From: HXMU1420-13 sp963691715
Lineage (GTDB): Bacteria; Bacteroidota; Rhodothermia; Balneolales; Balneolaceae
Direction: 5' to 3'
Length of the DNA: 64,000 bases
Assembly (NCBI GenBank): GCA_963691715.1
Contig: OY829281.1
Location: 1,922,001 to 1,986,000, forward strand
The notes beneath the pieces were generated by a model that saw only the letters and a list, made by a program, of their open reading frames with translations, did not search any database and was not told where the DNA came from. A program made the translations under genes and the position numbers. This document shows, in pieces, positions 12,824 to 21,259 of this stretch; the stretch's first letter is position 1; each line of letters opens with the position of its first letter.

Positions 12824-13852
12824 ATGGCACATATAACACTGAGCCTTAGGTTATGTCTTTTTTTATCGTTGATTCCAAGTGTAATACATGGTCAATCTTC
12901 ATCAAATGTAGATTCTTCAACTATAGAATTAGAGTATATTTTCAATAAAGCTGATTCTATACCATCGCTTAGAAGTCTAATTATTCATCAAAATGATACA
13001 CTTTTAGGGGAGCGTTTTTTTAATGGCAGATCTGCAGATGAAGCTTTTAATATCAAATCTGCTTCAAAAAGTATTATCGGTTTACTAGTTGGTATCGCCA
13101 TCGACCAAGGATATATACCTTCTATTGATCAACCCATATCGATCTACTTTCGAGATTATTTTGATGTTAACCCTAATACAAAAAAAGAAAGCATCACTAT
13201 TAAAAATCTATTGACTATGCAAAGTGGGTTAGGTTCAACCAGCTCACATAATTATGGGGCTTGGGTGAGCAGTAAACATTGGGTTGAACATATACTTGAT
13301 AAAGATTTTACAGCCGATATCAACGGGAAAATGGTGTATTCTACTGGTTCATCTCATCTTTTATCTGTCATTATAACTAAGGCTACAGGTATGAGCACCA
13401 AAGCTTTTGCAGAACAATATCTTTTCACTCCTTTAGATATTGCAATAGCGGGATGGGATAAAGACCCACAAGGCTATTACATGGGCGGTAATAATATGGC
13501 ATTAAAACCATCAGATTTACTTAAAATTGGTGAGCTGTTACTTAATAATGGGTATTGGAACAATAAACAAATCATATCTAGAAATTGGATTGCTGATTCT
13601 TTCAAAACCTACACCTATAGTAATTACAACCCTTATGGGTATGGCTACCATTGGTGGAATAAAAAAACAGGGCATTATACCTCTTTTTTCGCTTGGGGTC
13701 ATGGAGGACAATACATTATAATGATTCCTGAACTCGATGCTGTTATAGTAATGACTTCATCCGTTACAATTCACAGCCAAAGAAGATTGTACAAGCAACC
13801 TATTTTTGAATTATTAGAAGCGTCTATCATTCCATTTCTAGAAAAAACTTAA
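12824..13852 (+). CDS. Secreted serine hydrolase, beta-lactamase/class C fold
   Basis: 342 residues with a signal peptide (hydrophobic 9-20, likely cleavage after VIHG at 23) and the serine beta-lactamase-like fold. The nucleophile motif SxxK is at Ser79-Lys82 (KSASKSIIG). YSTGSSH near residue 170 takes the place of the YxN motif, and the third motif is WGHGGQY near 290, in HGG form. This is the penicillin-binding-protein-like esterase/peptidase group rather than a drug-resistance beta-lactamase; substrate unknown. It stands alone, 80 bases before the MscS gene in the same direction. Confidence 0.8.
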   Translation: MAHITLSLRLCLFLSLIPSVIHGQSSSNVDSSTIELEYIFNKADSIPSLRSLIIHQNDTLLGERFFNGRSADEAFNIKSASKSIIGLLVGIAIDQGYIPSIDQPISIYFRDYFDVNPNTKKESITIKNLLTMQSGLGSTSSHNYGAWVSSKHWVEHILDKDFTADINGKMVYSTGSSHLLSVIITKATGMSTKAFAEQYLFTPLDIAIAGWDKDPQGYYMGGNNMALKPSDLLKIGELLLNNGYWNNKQIISRNWIADSFKTYTYSNYNPYGYGYHWWNKKTGHYTSFFAWGHGGQYIIMIPELDAVIVMTSSVTIHSQRRLYKQPIFELLEASIIPFLEKT

Positions 13853-13932
13853 TTTTGAGTTGTTAATTTTATGGTTTCACTTTAACCCTTTCTCGGCATT
13901 GTGTACTTTCATGACAAAAATAAATTAACCTC

Positions 13933-15618
13933 ATGAAGGCAATACAATACTTTCTAATTCTTGCTTTACTAGGTGTATGCTCAGGAAATACGTCTGCTTT
14001 TCAAGCAATCGAACAACTAAACGACACTCAATTATCAACACCGCGCAGAGCTATTCATGCATTTGTACATTGGCAGCAACAAGGGCATGAAAATTATGAG
14101 AATGTAATTTTACCCTTCAAAAATGTTGAAGGTGACAAAGAATTAAGGAAAGAATTGGCAAAACAGTTACTACGTGTTTTAGATGCCAAAGGGCTACTTG
14201 TTGAATATGAAAAAATACCAGATAACCCCGTTTATATTGATAGTCTAAGTGGATTAAGTCAATACATTTTGTTTAACCAGCTTCCTGAAGTACATGTAAC
14301 AAAAGTAGGAAATGAGTGGCTATTTTCGGAAGCTACCATTAACCAAATCCCCTCTCTTTATAGATCAACATTCTCTTCTGTTTTTGATTCTTTGCTTGAT
14401 CAACTACCAACATGGACCGAAACCACTTGGTTAGGAATTGCACTTTGGCAATATATGGCGGTATTCCTTTGGATTTTAATTGGGTTAATTTTTAGAAAGA
14501 TTTTTGAATTCGTTCTAGATAATTATATCCGAAAAATAACACAAAGGACAACATTTACTTGGGATGATGACCTCCTAGAGGGCATTGAGAAGCCACTGGG
14601 TTTTATTTTTCTTATGGCCTTTTTCTCTATCTCTTATACTAATTTCCAATTGTCAGTTACCTTTAATTTTTATCTAGCAATAATCTTAGAAATAGCAATT
14701 TCAGTAGGCGTTATATGGCTTTTTTACAATCTATCTGGAGTATTTGCAAAATATTTGACTGTAATTACAGATCGAACAGAAAATAAATTAGATGATCAAC
14801 TTGTTCCTCTGATTAGAAAAAGTCTACGTTTCTTTGTGGTTACAATGGGTGTAATATTAATTCTCCAAAACAACGGATACAATGTAGCCTCATTAATAGC
14901 AGGGTTAGGAATTGGAGGATTAGCGGTAGCTCTAGCTGCTCGCGATACACTAGCAAATTTTTTTGGTTCTATCACCATTTTCCTAGATCGTCCTTTTCGC
15001 ATTGGTGACTGGGTTACCATCGGAAAAGTAGAGGGTGTTGTTGAAGAAGTTGGCTTTCGCTCTACCCGCATTCGCACATTTTATAATTCGTTGGTGTCTG
15101 TACCCAATTCTAATGTCTCCAATTCAGACATAGACAATTATGGAATGAGAGAATATCGTCGCTTAAAAACAGTTTTAAATTTAACATATGCAACAACACC
15201 AGAACAAATAGAAGCTTTTGTTGAAGGAATTAAGGCGATTGTTAAGGCCAATAAACATTTTAGGCAAGATTTTTATGAAGTACATTTCACAACTTTTGGA
15301 GCACACTCACTCGATGTACTAGTATATGTCTTTTTTAAGGTTCCAGATTGGAGTACAGAATTACAGCAACGGCACAATTTTTTGCTAGAAGTTCTACGAC
15401 TTGCAAAAGAATTAGGGGTAGAATTTGCTTTCCCAACTCAGACAGTACATGTCGATTCGATGTACAAAGAAGAACCTCGTCGAGTGGGTGAAATAAAAAC
15501 GAACGAAGAATTGGCAATGGGAGTCTCAGACTTTGGACCTGGTGGACCGAAAAGTAAACCTGATGGATTACGAATTTTTAAAGATGGTAAAGAGATTGAT
15601 TTCGGAGCTAAAAGCTAG
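13933..15618 (+). CDS. MscS-family mechanosensitive channel
   Basis: 561 residues. A signal peptide (1-24) leads a periplasmic domain of about 140 residues, followed by several membrane helices between about 165 and 345. The pore helix and beta domain have the MscS signature: GLGIGGLAVALAARDTLANF at about 322-341, then FLDRPFRIGDWVTIGKVEG and the EEVGFRSTRIRT stretch. A cytoplasmic alpha/beta cage follows. MscS channels release solutes on hypo-osmotic shock. The protein is longer than E. coli MscS because of the N-terminal extension. Its stop overlaps the convergent response-regulator gene by 4 bases. Confidence 0.9.
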   Translation: MKAIQYFLILALLGVCSGNTSAFQAIEQLNDTQLSTPRRAIHAFVHWQQQGHENYENVILPFKNVEGDKELRKELAKQLLRVLDAKGLLVEYEKIPDNPVYIDSLSGLSQYILFNQLPEVHVTKVGNEWLFSEATINQIPSLYRSTFSSVFDSLLDQLPTWTETTWLGIALWQYMAVFLWILIGLIFRKIFEFVLDNYIRKITQRTTFTWDDDLLEGIEKPLGFIFLMAFFSISYTNFQLSVTFNFYLAIILEIAISVGVIWLFYNLSGVFAKYLTVITDRTENKLDDQLVPLIRKSLRFFVVTMGVILILQNNGYNVASLIAGLGIGGLAVALAARDTLANFFGSITIFLDRPFRIGDWVTIGKVEGVVEEVGFRSTRIRTFYNSLVSVPNSNVSNSDIDNYGMREYRRLKTVLNLTYATTPEQIEAFVEGIKAIVKANKHFRQDFYEVHFTTFGAHSLDVLVYVFFKVPDWSTELQQRHNFLLEVLRLAKELGVEFAFPTQTVHVDSMYKEEPRRVGEIKTNEELAMGVSDFGPGGPKSKPDGLRIFKDGKEIDFGAKS

Positions 15619-15992
15619 GCTACATTTCTCAAGACATTATCAACAGCTTGGGATATATTGGTCTCAGAAATTGGCTTATCCATTAAACTTGCATTACAAA
15701 TAGCTTCCACTTTTTGATAATACTTTAGACTGTAGTTTCTCGATATAAATATTATCGGAATATCAGAAAAAGTTCTAATACGCTTTGCAACCTGTATTCC
15801 ATCGATAGAACCTTGTAACATAATATCCATTATTAAAACATCTGGTCTATACTTTCTAACTAAATCTACAATTTTTTTACTGTCCCGTATTTCGCCTATA
15901 GTTTTAAAAACTTTCTCATTATGATAGTTTTCATACAATATCGAAAGAATTAAAATATCTTCAATGATCAGCGTTTTTTTATCTACCAACAT
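15615..15992 (-). CDS. Receiver-only response regulator
   Basis: 125 residues, a single receiver domain with no output domain. The acidic pair is Glu11-Asp12, the phosphorylation site Asp56 (DVLIMDIML), the switch Ser84 (FISR) and the conserved Lys106 (MDKP). Such stand-alone receivers act through protein partners or as phosphate sinks. No histidine kinase is nearby. It converges on the MscS gene with a 4-base stop overlap, which need not mean a shared function. Confidence 0.85.
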   Translation of the reverse strand: MLVDKKTLIIEDILILSILYENYHNEKVFKTIGEIRDSKKIVDLVRKYRPDVLIMDIMLQGSIDGIQVAKRIRTFSDIPIIFISRNYSLKYYQKVEAICNASLMDKPISETNISQAVDNVLRNVA

Positions 15993-16068
15993 TTTGCTAA
16001 GTAAAGTTTAAAGGAAGCCTAATACTTAGCTTATCGGGATTTTTACACAGACCTTTATAAAACCTAAA

Positions 16069-16512
16069 TTATTTTTCTTCTTTATTTACAAAAGCTTCGA
16101 ATACCATTTTTAAATCGCTTGCCACATCATGGCTTGTTCTACCCTCTATTCTGTGGCGTGGAATCATTGCCTTGATTTCGCCATCCACAAAATACGCAAA
16201 CGAAGGCGATGACGGTGGGTATTCTGAAAAGTAAGCCCTTGCATGAGCGGTAGCTTCTTTATCTTGTCCAGCAAATACAGTTACCATATGATCTGGGGTT
16301 GCATCAGACTGCTCAAGGGCAATGCCTAGACCTGGACGTGCATTTCCTGCAGCACATCCACATACCGAATTGATAGCCATGAGCATGGTTCCTTTATATT
16401 CTTTCATGGCGCGATCCACATCAGCTGGAGTTTTCAATTCTTCTACTCCATATTTTGTCAATTCTTCGCGCATCCATAATGTGTCTGGTCCCATTCCGAA
16501 TCCAAATTGCAT
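16069..16512 (-). CDS. Bacilliredoxin (BrxA/BrxB, YphP/YqiW family)
   Basis: 147 residues with the family's Cys-Gly-Cys active site at 51-53 (NSVCGCAAGNARPG) in a thioredoxin-like fold. Family members remove bacillithiol from protein cysteines, which implies this organism may use bacillithiol or a related low-molecular-weight thiol. The MQFGFGMGPD start and the C-terminal RHRIEGRTSHDVASDL region agree with the family. It lies about 185 bases downstream of sodA on the same strand, a plausible oxidative-stress neighbourhood. Confidence 0.88.
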   Translation of the reverse strand: MQFGFGMGPDTLWMREELTKYGVEELKTPADVDRAMKEYKGTMLMAINSVCGCAAGNARPGLGIALEQSDATPDHMVTVFAGQDKEATAHARAYFSEYPPSSPSFAYFVDGEIKAMIPRHRIEGRTSHDVASDLKMVFEAFVNKEEK

Positions 16513-16696
16513 AATAATTGCTCCTTATAAGTTTTCTCTAAAGTTAAAATAGTATTGATTTAATTTCATCTTAAAGCGACTGTTGACGATTGATCTACGA
16601 CGAATGAAACTTAGATACCATAATTCTCTCTTTTAAAGAAAACGACTGAAGTATTTTCTCCAGCCGTTCGTCATTTGTCAATAATCGGTGGTCGTG

Positions 16697-17305
16697 TTAC
16701 TTCGCTGCAGCAAAATATGCAGCCACTTGTGCCCAGTTTACAACACTCCAAAAGGCAGAGATATAATCAGGGCGTCTGTTTTGATAATTTAAATAGTATG
16801 CATGTTCCCACACGTCTAAACCAAGGATTGGAGTTAACCCATCCATGATAGGACTATCTTGGTTGGCCGTGGAGTGAACTTTAAGTCCACCATCAGCATC
16901 TACAGAAAGCCATGCCCATCCTGAACCAAAACGAGTAGCCGCTGCATTAGCAAATTCCGTTTTAAAAGCATCAAAGCTACCAAACGCAGCATCAATTGCA
17001 GACCCAAGGTCACCATCAGGGTTTCCACCACCATTTGGAGAAAGAATAGTCCAGAATAATGAGTGATTTGCAAATCCTCCCCCATTATTAATTACTGCCT
17101 GAACCTTATCCGTTGGAAGAGCGGAGATGTTTGAGAGAACATCTTCAATTTCTTTGTCTGCAAAATCAGTTCCTTCTAATGCAGCATTCACTTTTGTGGT
17201 ATATCCTGCATGGTGTTTTGAATGATGTATTTCCATGGTGCGAGCATCAAAATGTGGTTCAAGCGCGTCGTAAGCATATGGTAAATCTGGTAATGAGTAG
17301 GCCAT
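16697..17305 (-). CDS. sodA: Superoxide dismutase, Mn-type by sequence
   Basis: 202-residue Fe/Mn superoxide dismutase. Metal ligands are His27 (EIHHSKHH), His81 (GGFANHSLFW), Asp164 and His168 (LDVWEHAYYL). Gly residues before FANH and Gln149 in the TANQDSP segment are the pattern of manganese-type enzymes. There is no signal peptide, so it acts in the cytoplasm. Length is normal. The leader contains a short AGGATAC-type repeat and a small palindrome that may be regulatory. Confidence 0.93.
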   Translation of the reverse strand: MAYSLPDLPYAYDALEPHFDARTMEIHHSKHHAGYTTKVNAALEGTDFADKEIEDVLSNISALPTDKVQAVINNGGGFANHSLFWTILSPNGGGNPDGDLGSAIDAAFGSFDAFKTEFANAAATRFGSGWAWLSVDADGGLKVHSTANQDSPIMDGLTPILGLDVWEHAYYLNYQNRRPDYISAFWSVVNWAQVAAYFAAAK

Positions 17306-17629
17306 GTTAATCTTAAATTTTGTTGTTAATGTATCCTACAGTATCCTAAAAATTAGGATGTAACCCTGTTAGATAGCAATCATTTATCTGTTTGGAAGAT
17401 AAAGATTCGACCAATTAAAATCGTTCCGTTTGATATACAAAGATTCTATATAGTTAATAGCTTCCTTTTTTGAAGTTGTGGAAATAACACGCCTTCTTAA
17501 TACCTAGTAGTTCAGAATCTTCAGAACCGAAAGTTCTAAACTTGATTGTGATATTTCTAAAGAATATCACAACTAAAGTTAGAGAGGCACTAGTCTCTTT
17601 TCAGGGAGTAGGCATAGGAATCCTTTGTT
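17306..17629. other. Intergenic region with palindromes upstream of sodA
   Basis: There is no coding frame. Near sodA, two GTATCCTA copies lie 10 bases apart (17331 and 17341), and the second opens the small palindrome TCCTA-AAAAT-TAGGA. Farther away, TTGTGATATT (17546-17555) and AATATCACAA (17563-17572) form a perfect 10-bp inverted repeat with a 7-base centre and no T run, so it is not an ordinary terminator. It could be an operator or a 3' RNA hairpin. Confidence 0.45.
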
Positions 17630-18058
17630 TTAGTTTTCTGAAAAACTAACCTTCCAATGAATACCAAATTTGTCAATGCAGGTGCCATAATATGAACCCC
17701 AAAATTGATTAGAGATTGGAAGTATTATTGATCCTCCGTCTGATAGTGCATTAAATAATTGGGCAGCCTCACTTTTACTTTCTGTGTTTACATAAAGTGA
17801 GAAATTTTTTGATGTAGTTTCTTCTTCACTAGTATCACGAATCATATCCGCTCCCATCAGGACTGTTTCATCACTAATCGGTAAAGTTACATGCATAATA
17901 TGTTCATCTTGGCAATTAGGGAAATGATGTTTTGCGGAATCAGGAACATCACAATATCGTCCAATAAAATTAAACTCTTTGTTAAATACAGATTTATAAA
18001 ACATAAACGCTTCTTCACAATTACCATTAAATGATACATAGATATTAACTTTTGCCAT
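17630..18058 (-). CDS. VOC/PhnB-like protein
   Basis: 142 residues of the vicinal-oxygen-chelate superfamily, closest in pattern to the PhnB/YjdN group: MAKVNIYVSFNGNCEEAFMF at the start, MHVTLPISDETVLMGADM in the middle and WGSYYGTCIDKFGIHWKVSF at the end. Two beta-alpha-beta-beta-beta modules are inferred. Many members of this group have no known reaction, so no substrate is proposed. It is followed 51 bases upstream by a P-loop kinase gene on the same strand. Confidence 0.8.
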   Translation of the reverse strand: MAKVNIYVSFNGNCEEAFMFYKSVFNKEFNFIGRYCDVPDSAKHHFPNCQDEHIMHVTLPISDETVLMGADMIRDTSEEETTSKNFSLYVNTESKSEAAQLFNALSDGGSIILPISNQFWGSYYGTCIDKFGIHWKVSFSEN

Positions 18059-18109
18059 AAGGTGCTTCCTTTAAAATTTTTGATTCCATGATACATCTTT
18101 AAAATCTGC

Positions 18110-18754
18110 CTATGGATGCTTTTTATCAGTGTTTCTTTTCAAGATGTAGTTCCACTTTGATTCCAAAATTAATAGATAATCTGCTGATTTGATGTAAGGC
18201 TCTACATTAGTTTTATATACATTGAATTCAGTTTCTGATATATGTTTAGAATAATGCTTGGTATAATTTCGCTTTTCTTGATCTGCTTTACTCCTTATAG
18301 TCTTAAGATCATCATCATTGGTATATACAAACATCGACATATCAACAAAAGGAACAAAAGAGGCATGCATTGAATGTAATCCATCAAAAATCACGATCTC
18401 AGATGCTTCAATTCTAGTGGGAACCGAGCAAGGTCTCCCTAATCTATGATCATAAGGGTAGATATCAACACCACCCCTATTTTTTAACTTCATCAAATCA
18501 TTCAATGCCTGCTCTAGGCGATATGACTCTATGTGATACCCACTTAATCCATGTTTATTTCTTAACTCTCTATCGAATAAGTAAGAATCTAATGTTAAAT
18601 GCTCAGCTGTAACATTCAATTTTGTTAATGCTTCGCAAATTTCTTTAGCCAAAAAAGATTTTCCTAAATCAGCAGCCCCACATATGGATATTACTTTTGT
18701 TCCATCAGAATATTTTCTCGCTACTATGACTTCCAAAATATCGTCTATAACCAT
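18110..18754 (-). CDS. Uridine-kinase-like P-loop protein
   Basis: 214 residues with a Walker A motif GAADLGKS at 26-33 and the uridine/pantothenate-kinase-like layout: LDSYLFDRE at about 75-83, IYPYDHRLGRP at about 97-108, and IVIFDGLHSMH at about 119-130, the strand usually containing the substrate-facing acidic residue. These support phosphorylation of a small metabolite; the nucleoside or other substrate cannot be told. It may be cotranscribed with the VOC gene downstream. Confidence 0.72.
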   Translation of the reverse strand: MVIDDILEVIVARKYSDGTKVISICGAADLGKSFLAKEICEALTKLNVTAEHLTLDSYLFDRELRNKHGLSGYHIESYRLEQALNDLMKLKNRGGVDIYPYDHRLGRPCSVPTRIEASEIVIFDGLHSMHASFVPFVDMSMFVYTNDDDLKTIRSKADQEKRNYTKHYSKHISETEFNVYKTNVEPYIKSADYLLILESKWNYILKRNTDKKHP

Positions 18755-19608
18755 GATAAGATATATTTAATATGTGCTTAGCATAAACAAAGAAATCGAA
18801 TATAACATACATCACCTATTCAATTCAATGTGAAATATACCTTAGTTACGAACAATAATATCATTTCATTGAGTAGTGTACATTCTCTTCAAATCTACTG
18901 TAACTGTTCATTCATTTAGTAAAATTTGTCTTAAAATATCGTGAACTTGGTTTTCTCTTAATCCAATTTTCATATCAGGATGATACAATAATCTAATTAA
19001 ATCTTTGTCTATTTCAGCATATTCATTGGTAATAGTCCATGAAGATTGAAAAATACTCTCAGTATACTTTTGTGAATCTCTAGCTAATCCTAATTACTGG
19101 GTCAATTCTTCTCTGAGTAAATGTTTTTGTTCATTCATATCAGCTCTTACAATATCAACATACATATGTCCGGTCGTAAATTGATTGTCACTATTCCAAT
19201 ACAGGGAAAATAAACCCCAATTAGAGCCCACTAACCCTGATTGACTTGGATATAACTGAGCATAGTCGGTTCCTGTACCGAAAAAAATATAGAAATTTGA
19301 AATAGATGGTTCTTCAACAATAACTATCTGAAACCCATTTTTTGCCAACTCATTTATTTCTAATAGAATATCATCCAATTCATCTAACAATTCAGAATTT
19401 GGCTCCCCATCTACAAAGATTTTTAATTCAGATTCCCATTTCCGTGTTATTTTGCTGGCGTTTCCAAATTCAAAACCTAAAGCAACTTCTTTAAAATATT
19501 CTATTACATCAATTTCATAATCACTTAGCCCTTCTAAAGATGAAAAGGTATTTCCCTCATCTTTAGAACAAGATAAGGTGGACATTAATGCAATAAGAAT
19601 TATAATAA

Positions 19609-19615
19609 TTCTATA
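19609..19615. repeat. Target-site duplication, left copy
   Basis: TTCTATA directly before the left terminal repeat of the insertion sequence; the identical seven bases follow the right end at 20361-20367. Seven is one fewer than the eight usual for the IS1595 family. Confidence 0.85.
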
Positions 19616-20360
19616 GGGTCTTATGAAGTAAAGGAGTCAGAGCGGGTCTTTTCTGAGCCTTTTAAGCATGGTATGATATAAGTTATCATTTCGGTGATTA
19701 AATCTAAATTCTGTTTCTTTTAGGTGCAGATAAAATGAACGTGTTGGAATTCCATTAAACTGAGCTAGCCTTCGTTTTGCGAAGCTCCAAAAAGACTCGA
19801 TCCCATTAATGTGGGAAGTTCCCCGGACAAACTCATCTTGGCCATGATGCACCCGGTAATGTTTGTCATAGCCTACATCCACCAGACCATTATAGCCCCT
19901 CCAGCCATCAGAATGAATCACACTTTCTAGGGCTACTTTCCCTCGTATAATAGCTTGTAAGGTCTTTTTACGTGCATCAGGCACTATCTCTGTGTATACC
20001 TTTCCTTGGCGTTTAAACACACCAAATACAATGGTTTTACCCGAAGCCCCACGTCCGCGTTTACCTGGAATGCGTCGAGGCCCAAAATAGGATTCATCGA
20101 CTTCTATTATTCCATCAAAAGGAGTTTCTTGTACGCACCAATAGGCGATCTTTTTGCGGAGTTTATCAAAAATAACCGTTACCGAACGCAGAGAAACCGA
20201 ACTCAACTCCGAGGTTTCAGTCGCTGTTAAATCTAGGGCAAAACATTTAATTATGTGTCGGAAATGTGCTTCAGAAATTTTAGAACGCTTATAATATTTG
20301 TTTCTCATTGAATAGCAATATGTTACAACTCATCATAACATGCTATACTTCATAAGACCC
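19616..20360 (-). mobile_element. Complete IS1595-family insertion sequence, 745 bp
   Basis: Both ends are visible: GGGTCTTATGAAGTA at 19616-19630 and its exact reverse complement at 20346-20360, 15-bp perfect terminal inverted repeats. They are flanked by TTCTATA duplications and enclose one intact transposase gene. The insertion lies in codon 4-5 of a DUF2927 lipoprotein gene. Perfect ends, matching duplications and an open transposase frame suggest a fairly recent, possibly still active copy. Confidence 0.92.
19637..20308 (-). CDS. IS1595-family transposase (ISXO2-like DDE domain)
   Basis: 223 residues. The ISXO2-like catalytic domain shows Asp71 (IIEVDESYFGPRR), Asp134 (HSDGWRGYNGL) and the third acidic residue near Glu171 (SHINGIESFWSFAKRR). 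The N-terminal part is a short helical DNA-binding region (TATETSELSSVSLRSVTVIF); the zinc ribbon of larger family members is absent, as in the short IS1016-like branch. The frame is intact from ATG 20308 to a stop 21 bases inside the left end. Confidence 0.92.
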   Translation of the reverse strand: MRNKYYKRSKISEAHFRHIIKCFALDLTATETSELSSVSLRSVTVIFDKLRKKIAYWCVQETPFDGIIEVDESYFGPRRIPGKRGRGASGKTIVFGVFKRQGKVYTEIVPDARKKTLQAIIRGKVALESVIHSDGWRGYNGLVDVGYDKHYRVHHGQDEFVRGTSHINGIESFWSFAKRRLAQFNGIPTRSFYLHLKETEFRFNHRNDNLYHTMLKRLRKDPL

Positions 20361-20367
20361 TTCTATA
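20361..20367. repeat. Target-site duplication, right copy
   Basis: TTCTATA immediately after the right terminal repeat, identical to 19609-19615. On the minus strand these bases are part of codons 3-5 of the interrupted lipoprotein gene. Confidence 0.85.
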
Positions 20368-20454
20368 TTTCATATCGGTAGTATTGGTTAGTTGCTTACA
20401 TATTATAGCAAAATTTGCGTGATATAAGCGATTAATAGTCTTAAACTTTTAGGC

Positions 20455-21057
20455 TTACATAAAAAGCGTATGCTTATCTTCACTTTGGTTTAGTTCTTTA
20501 TGTAGTGCTCTTAAAGTAGTCAAAGGCCAACTTTTTTGAATAATATCTGCTGAAAATGGTGGTAGCTTTCCTTTGGGGTCTACTTTAATTTCAACCATGA
20601 TTTCGGTTGTTTCAGGTCCAACTTCTTTTAAATGAAACTCTAACCTATGTAAATGGCCCCTAACTCTATCTTTTCGCAAAGGATACTTGTTATGGTTTGT
20701 TGATGATAGAACAAGTTTAGCATTTGGGAATTTATTGTTAAGATCTAAAGACCATGTTGCTTCTAACACATATTCACGATCTGATACTGGCCATGCAAGA
20801 GCATAATGCTCATACGTTTTATAGTGTACCCCGAAGATATCACCTTCAATTAAATGATGTTCTGCTAGGCGATTTACCCAATTTTTTTTTGAATTAATAT
20901 CAACTAATACAAAAGCAACTCGACTTAGTTTTGCCGCTAATTTGGTTGTGCCTTTAAAGATAGGTGGCATAGTATCGCTATTCTTCTCAACAATTACGCG
21001 CTCGCCGGAAGTGTTATTTTTCGATAACGGTTGATCGTTTATTTTAATCCAGTTCAT
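20455..21057 (-). CDS. START/SRPBCC-domain lipid-binding-like protein
   Basis: 200 residues with the START (StAR-related lipid-transfer) pattern: HYKTYEHYALAWPVSDREYV in the middle and IKVDPKGKLPPFSADIIQKS near the C-terminus, where START proteins have D-x-x-G-x-L-P-x-W. The helix-grip fold binds a hydrophobic ligand in other members; the ligand here is unknown. There is no signal peptide, so it is cytoplasmic. It stands alone with about 200 bases of featureless A/T-rich DNA upstream. Confidence 0.72.
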   Translation of the reverse strand: MNWIKINDQPLSKNNTSGERVIVEKNSDTMPPIFKGTTKLAAKLSRVAFVLVDINSKKNWVNRLAEHHLIEGDIFGVHYKTYEHYALAWPVSDREYVLEATWSLDLNNKFPNAKLVLSSTNHNKYPLRKDRVRGHLHRLEFHLKEVGPETTEIMVEIKVDPKGKLPPFSADIIQKSWPLTTLRALHKELNQSEDKHTLFM

Positions 21058-21259
21058 AGAATAATTTTAGTTATGACCTCACACTCTTTCTATCGTTTAT
21101 GATCCTTGGCACTGATATATTTCTTACGATTAATCTAGCTTTTTGGACCCTCAGTATCTATCGAATATGTCCAACAAAGATGAAGAGTAAAGAATTATGC
21201 TATCAATTATAATATTATTAGGTAGATATTATAAAACGTATTTTATAAAAACTAACCAA

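Larger units (their letters stand above)
18908..20373 (-). pseudogene. DUF2927 lipoprotein gene, split by an IS and carrying a nonsense codon
   Basis: Joining the bases on either side of the insertion sequence (19616-20360, one copy of the 7-bp duplication removed) restores one frame of 714 bases, 238 codons with stop. It starts with ATG at 20371-20373 and encodes a lipoprotein signal (MKYRIIIILIALMSTLSC) whose Cys18 fits a lipobox. The body has the DUF2927 pattern (EFGNASKITRKWE, YIFFGTGTDYAQLY, NWGLFSLYWN, GHMYVDIVRADMNEQKHLLR, EELTQ). Codon 176 is TAA at 19094-19096 where relatives have a sense codon. The same frame continues after it as LGLARDSQKYTES, EYAEIDKDLIRLLYHPDMK and ends at 18908. 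The gene is therefore broken twice. A truncated product from ATG 19583-19585 would lack the signal and the C-terminal third. Confidence 0.88.

Noticed and set aside
12824..13852. Antibiotic-resistance beta-lactamase
   Set aside because: The SxxK protein has no YxN and has HGG in place of KTG, placing it with the general serine hydrolase/esterase group rather than resistance enzymes.
19094..19585. Stand-alone 163-residue gene starting at ATG 19585
   Set aside because: It is the middle of the interrupted DUF2927 gene: the signal peptide lies beyond the insertion and the C-terminus beyond the nonsense codon.
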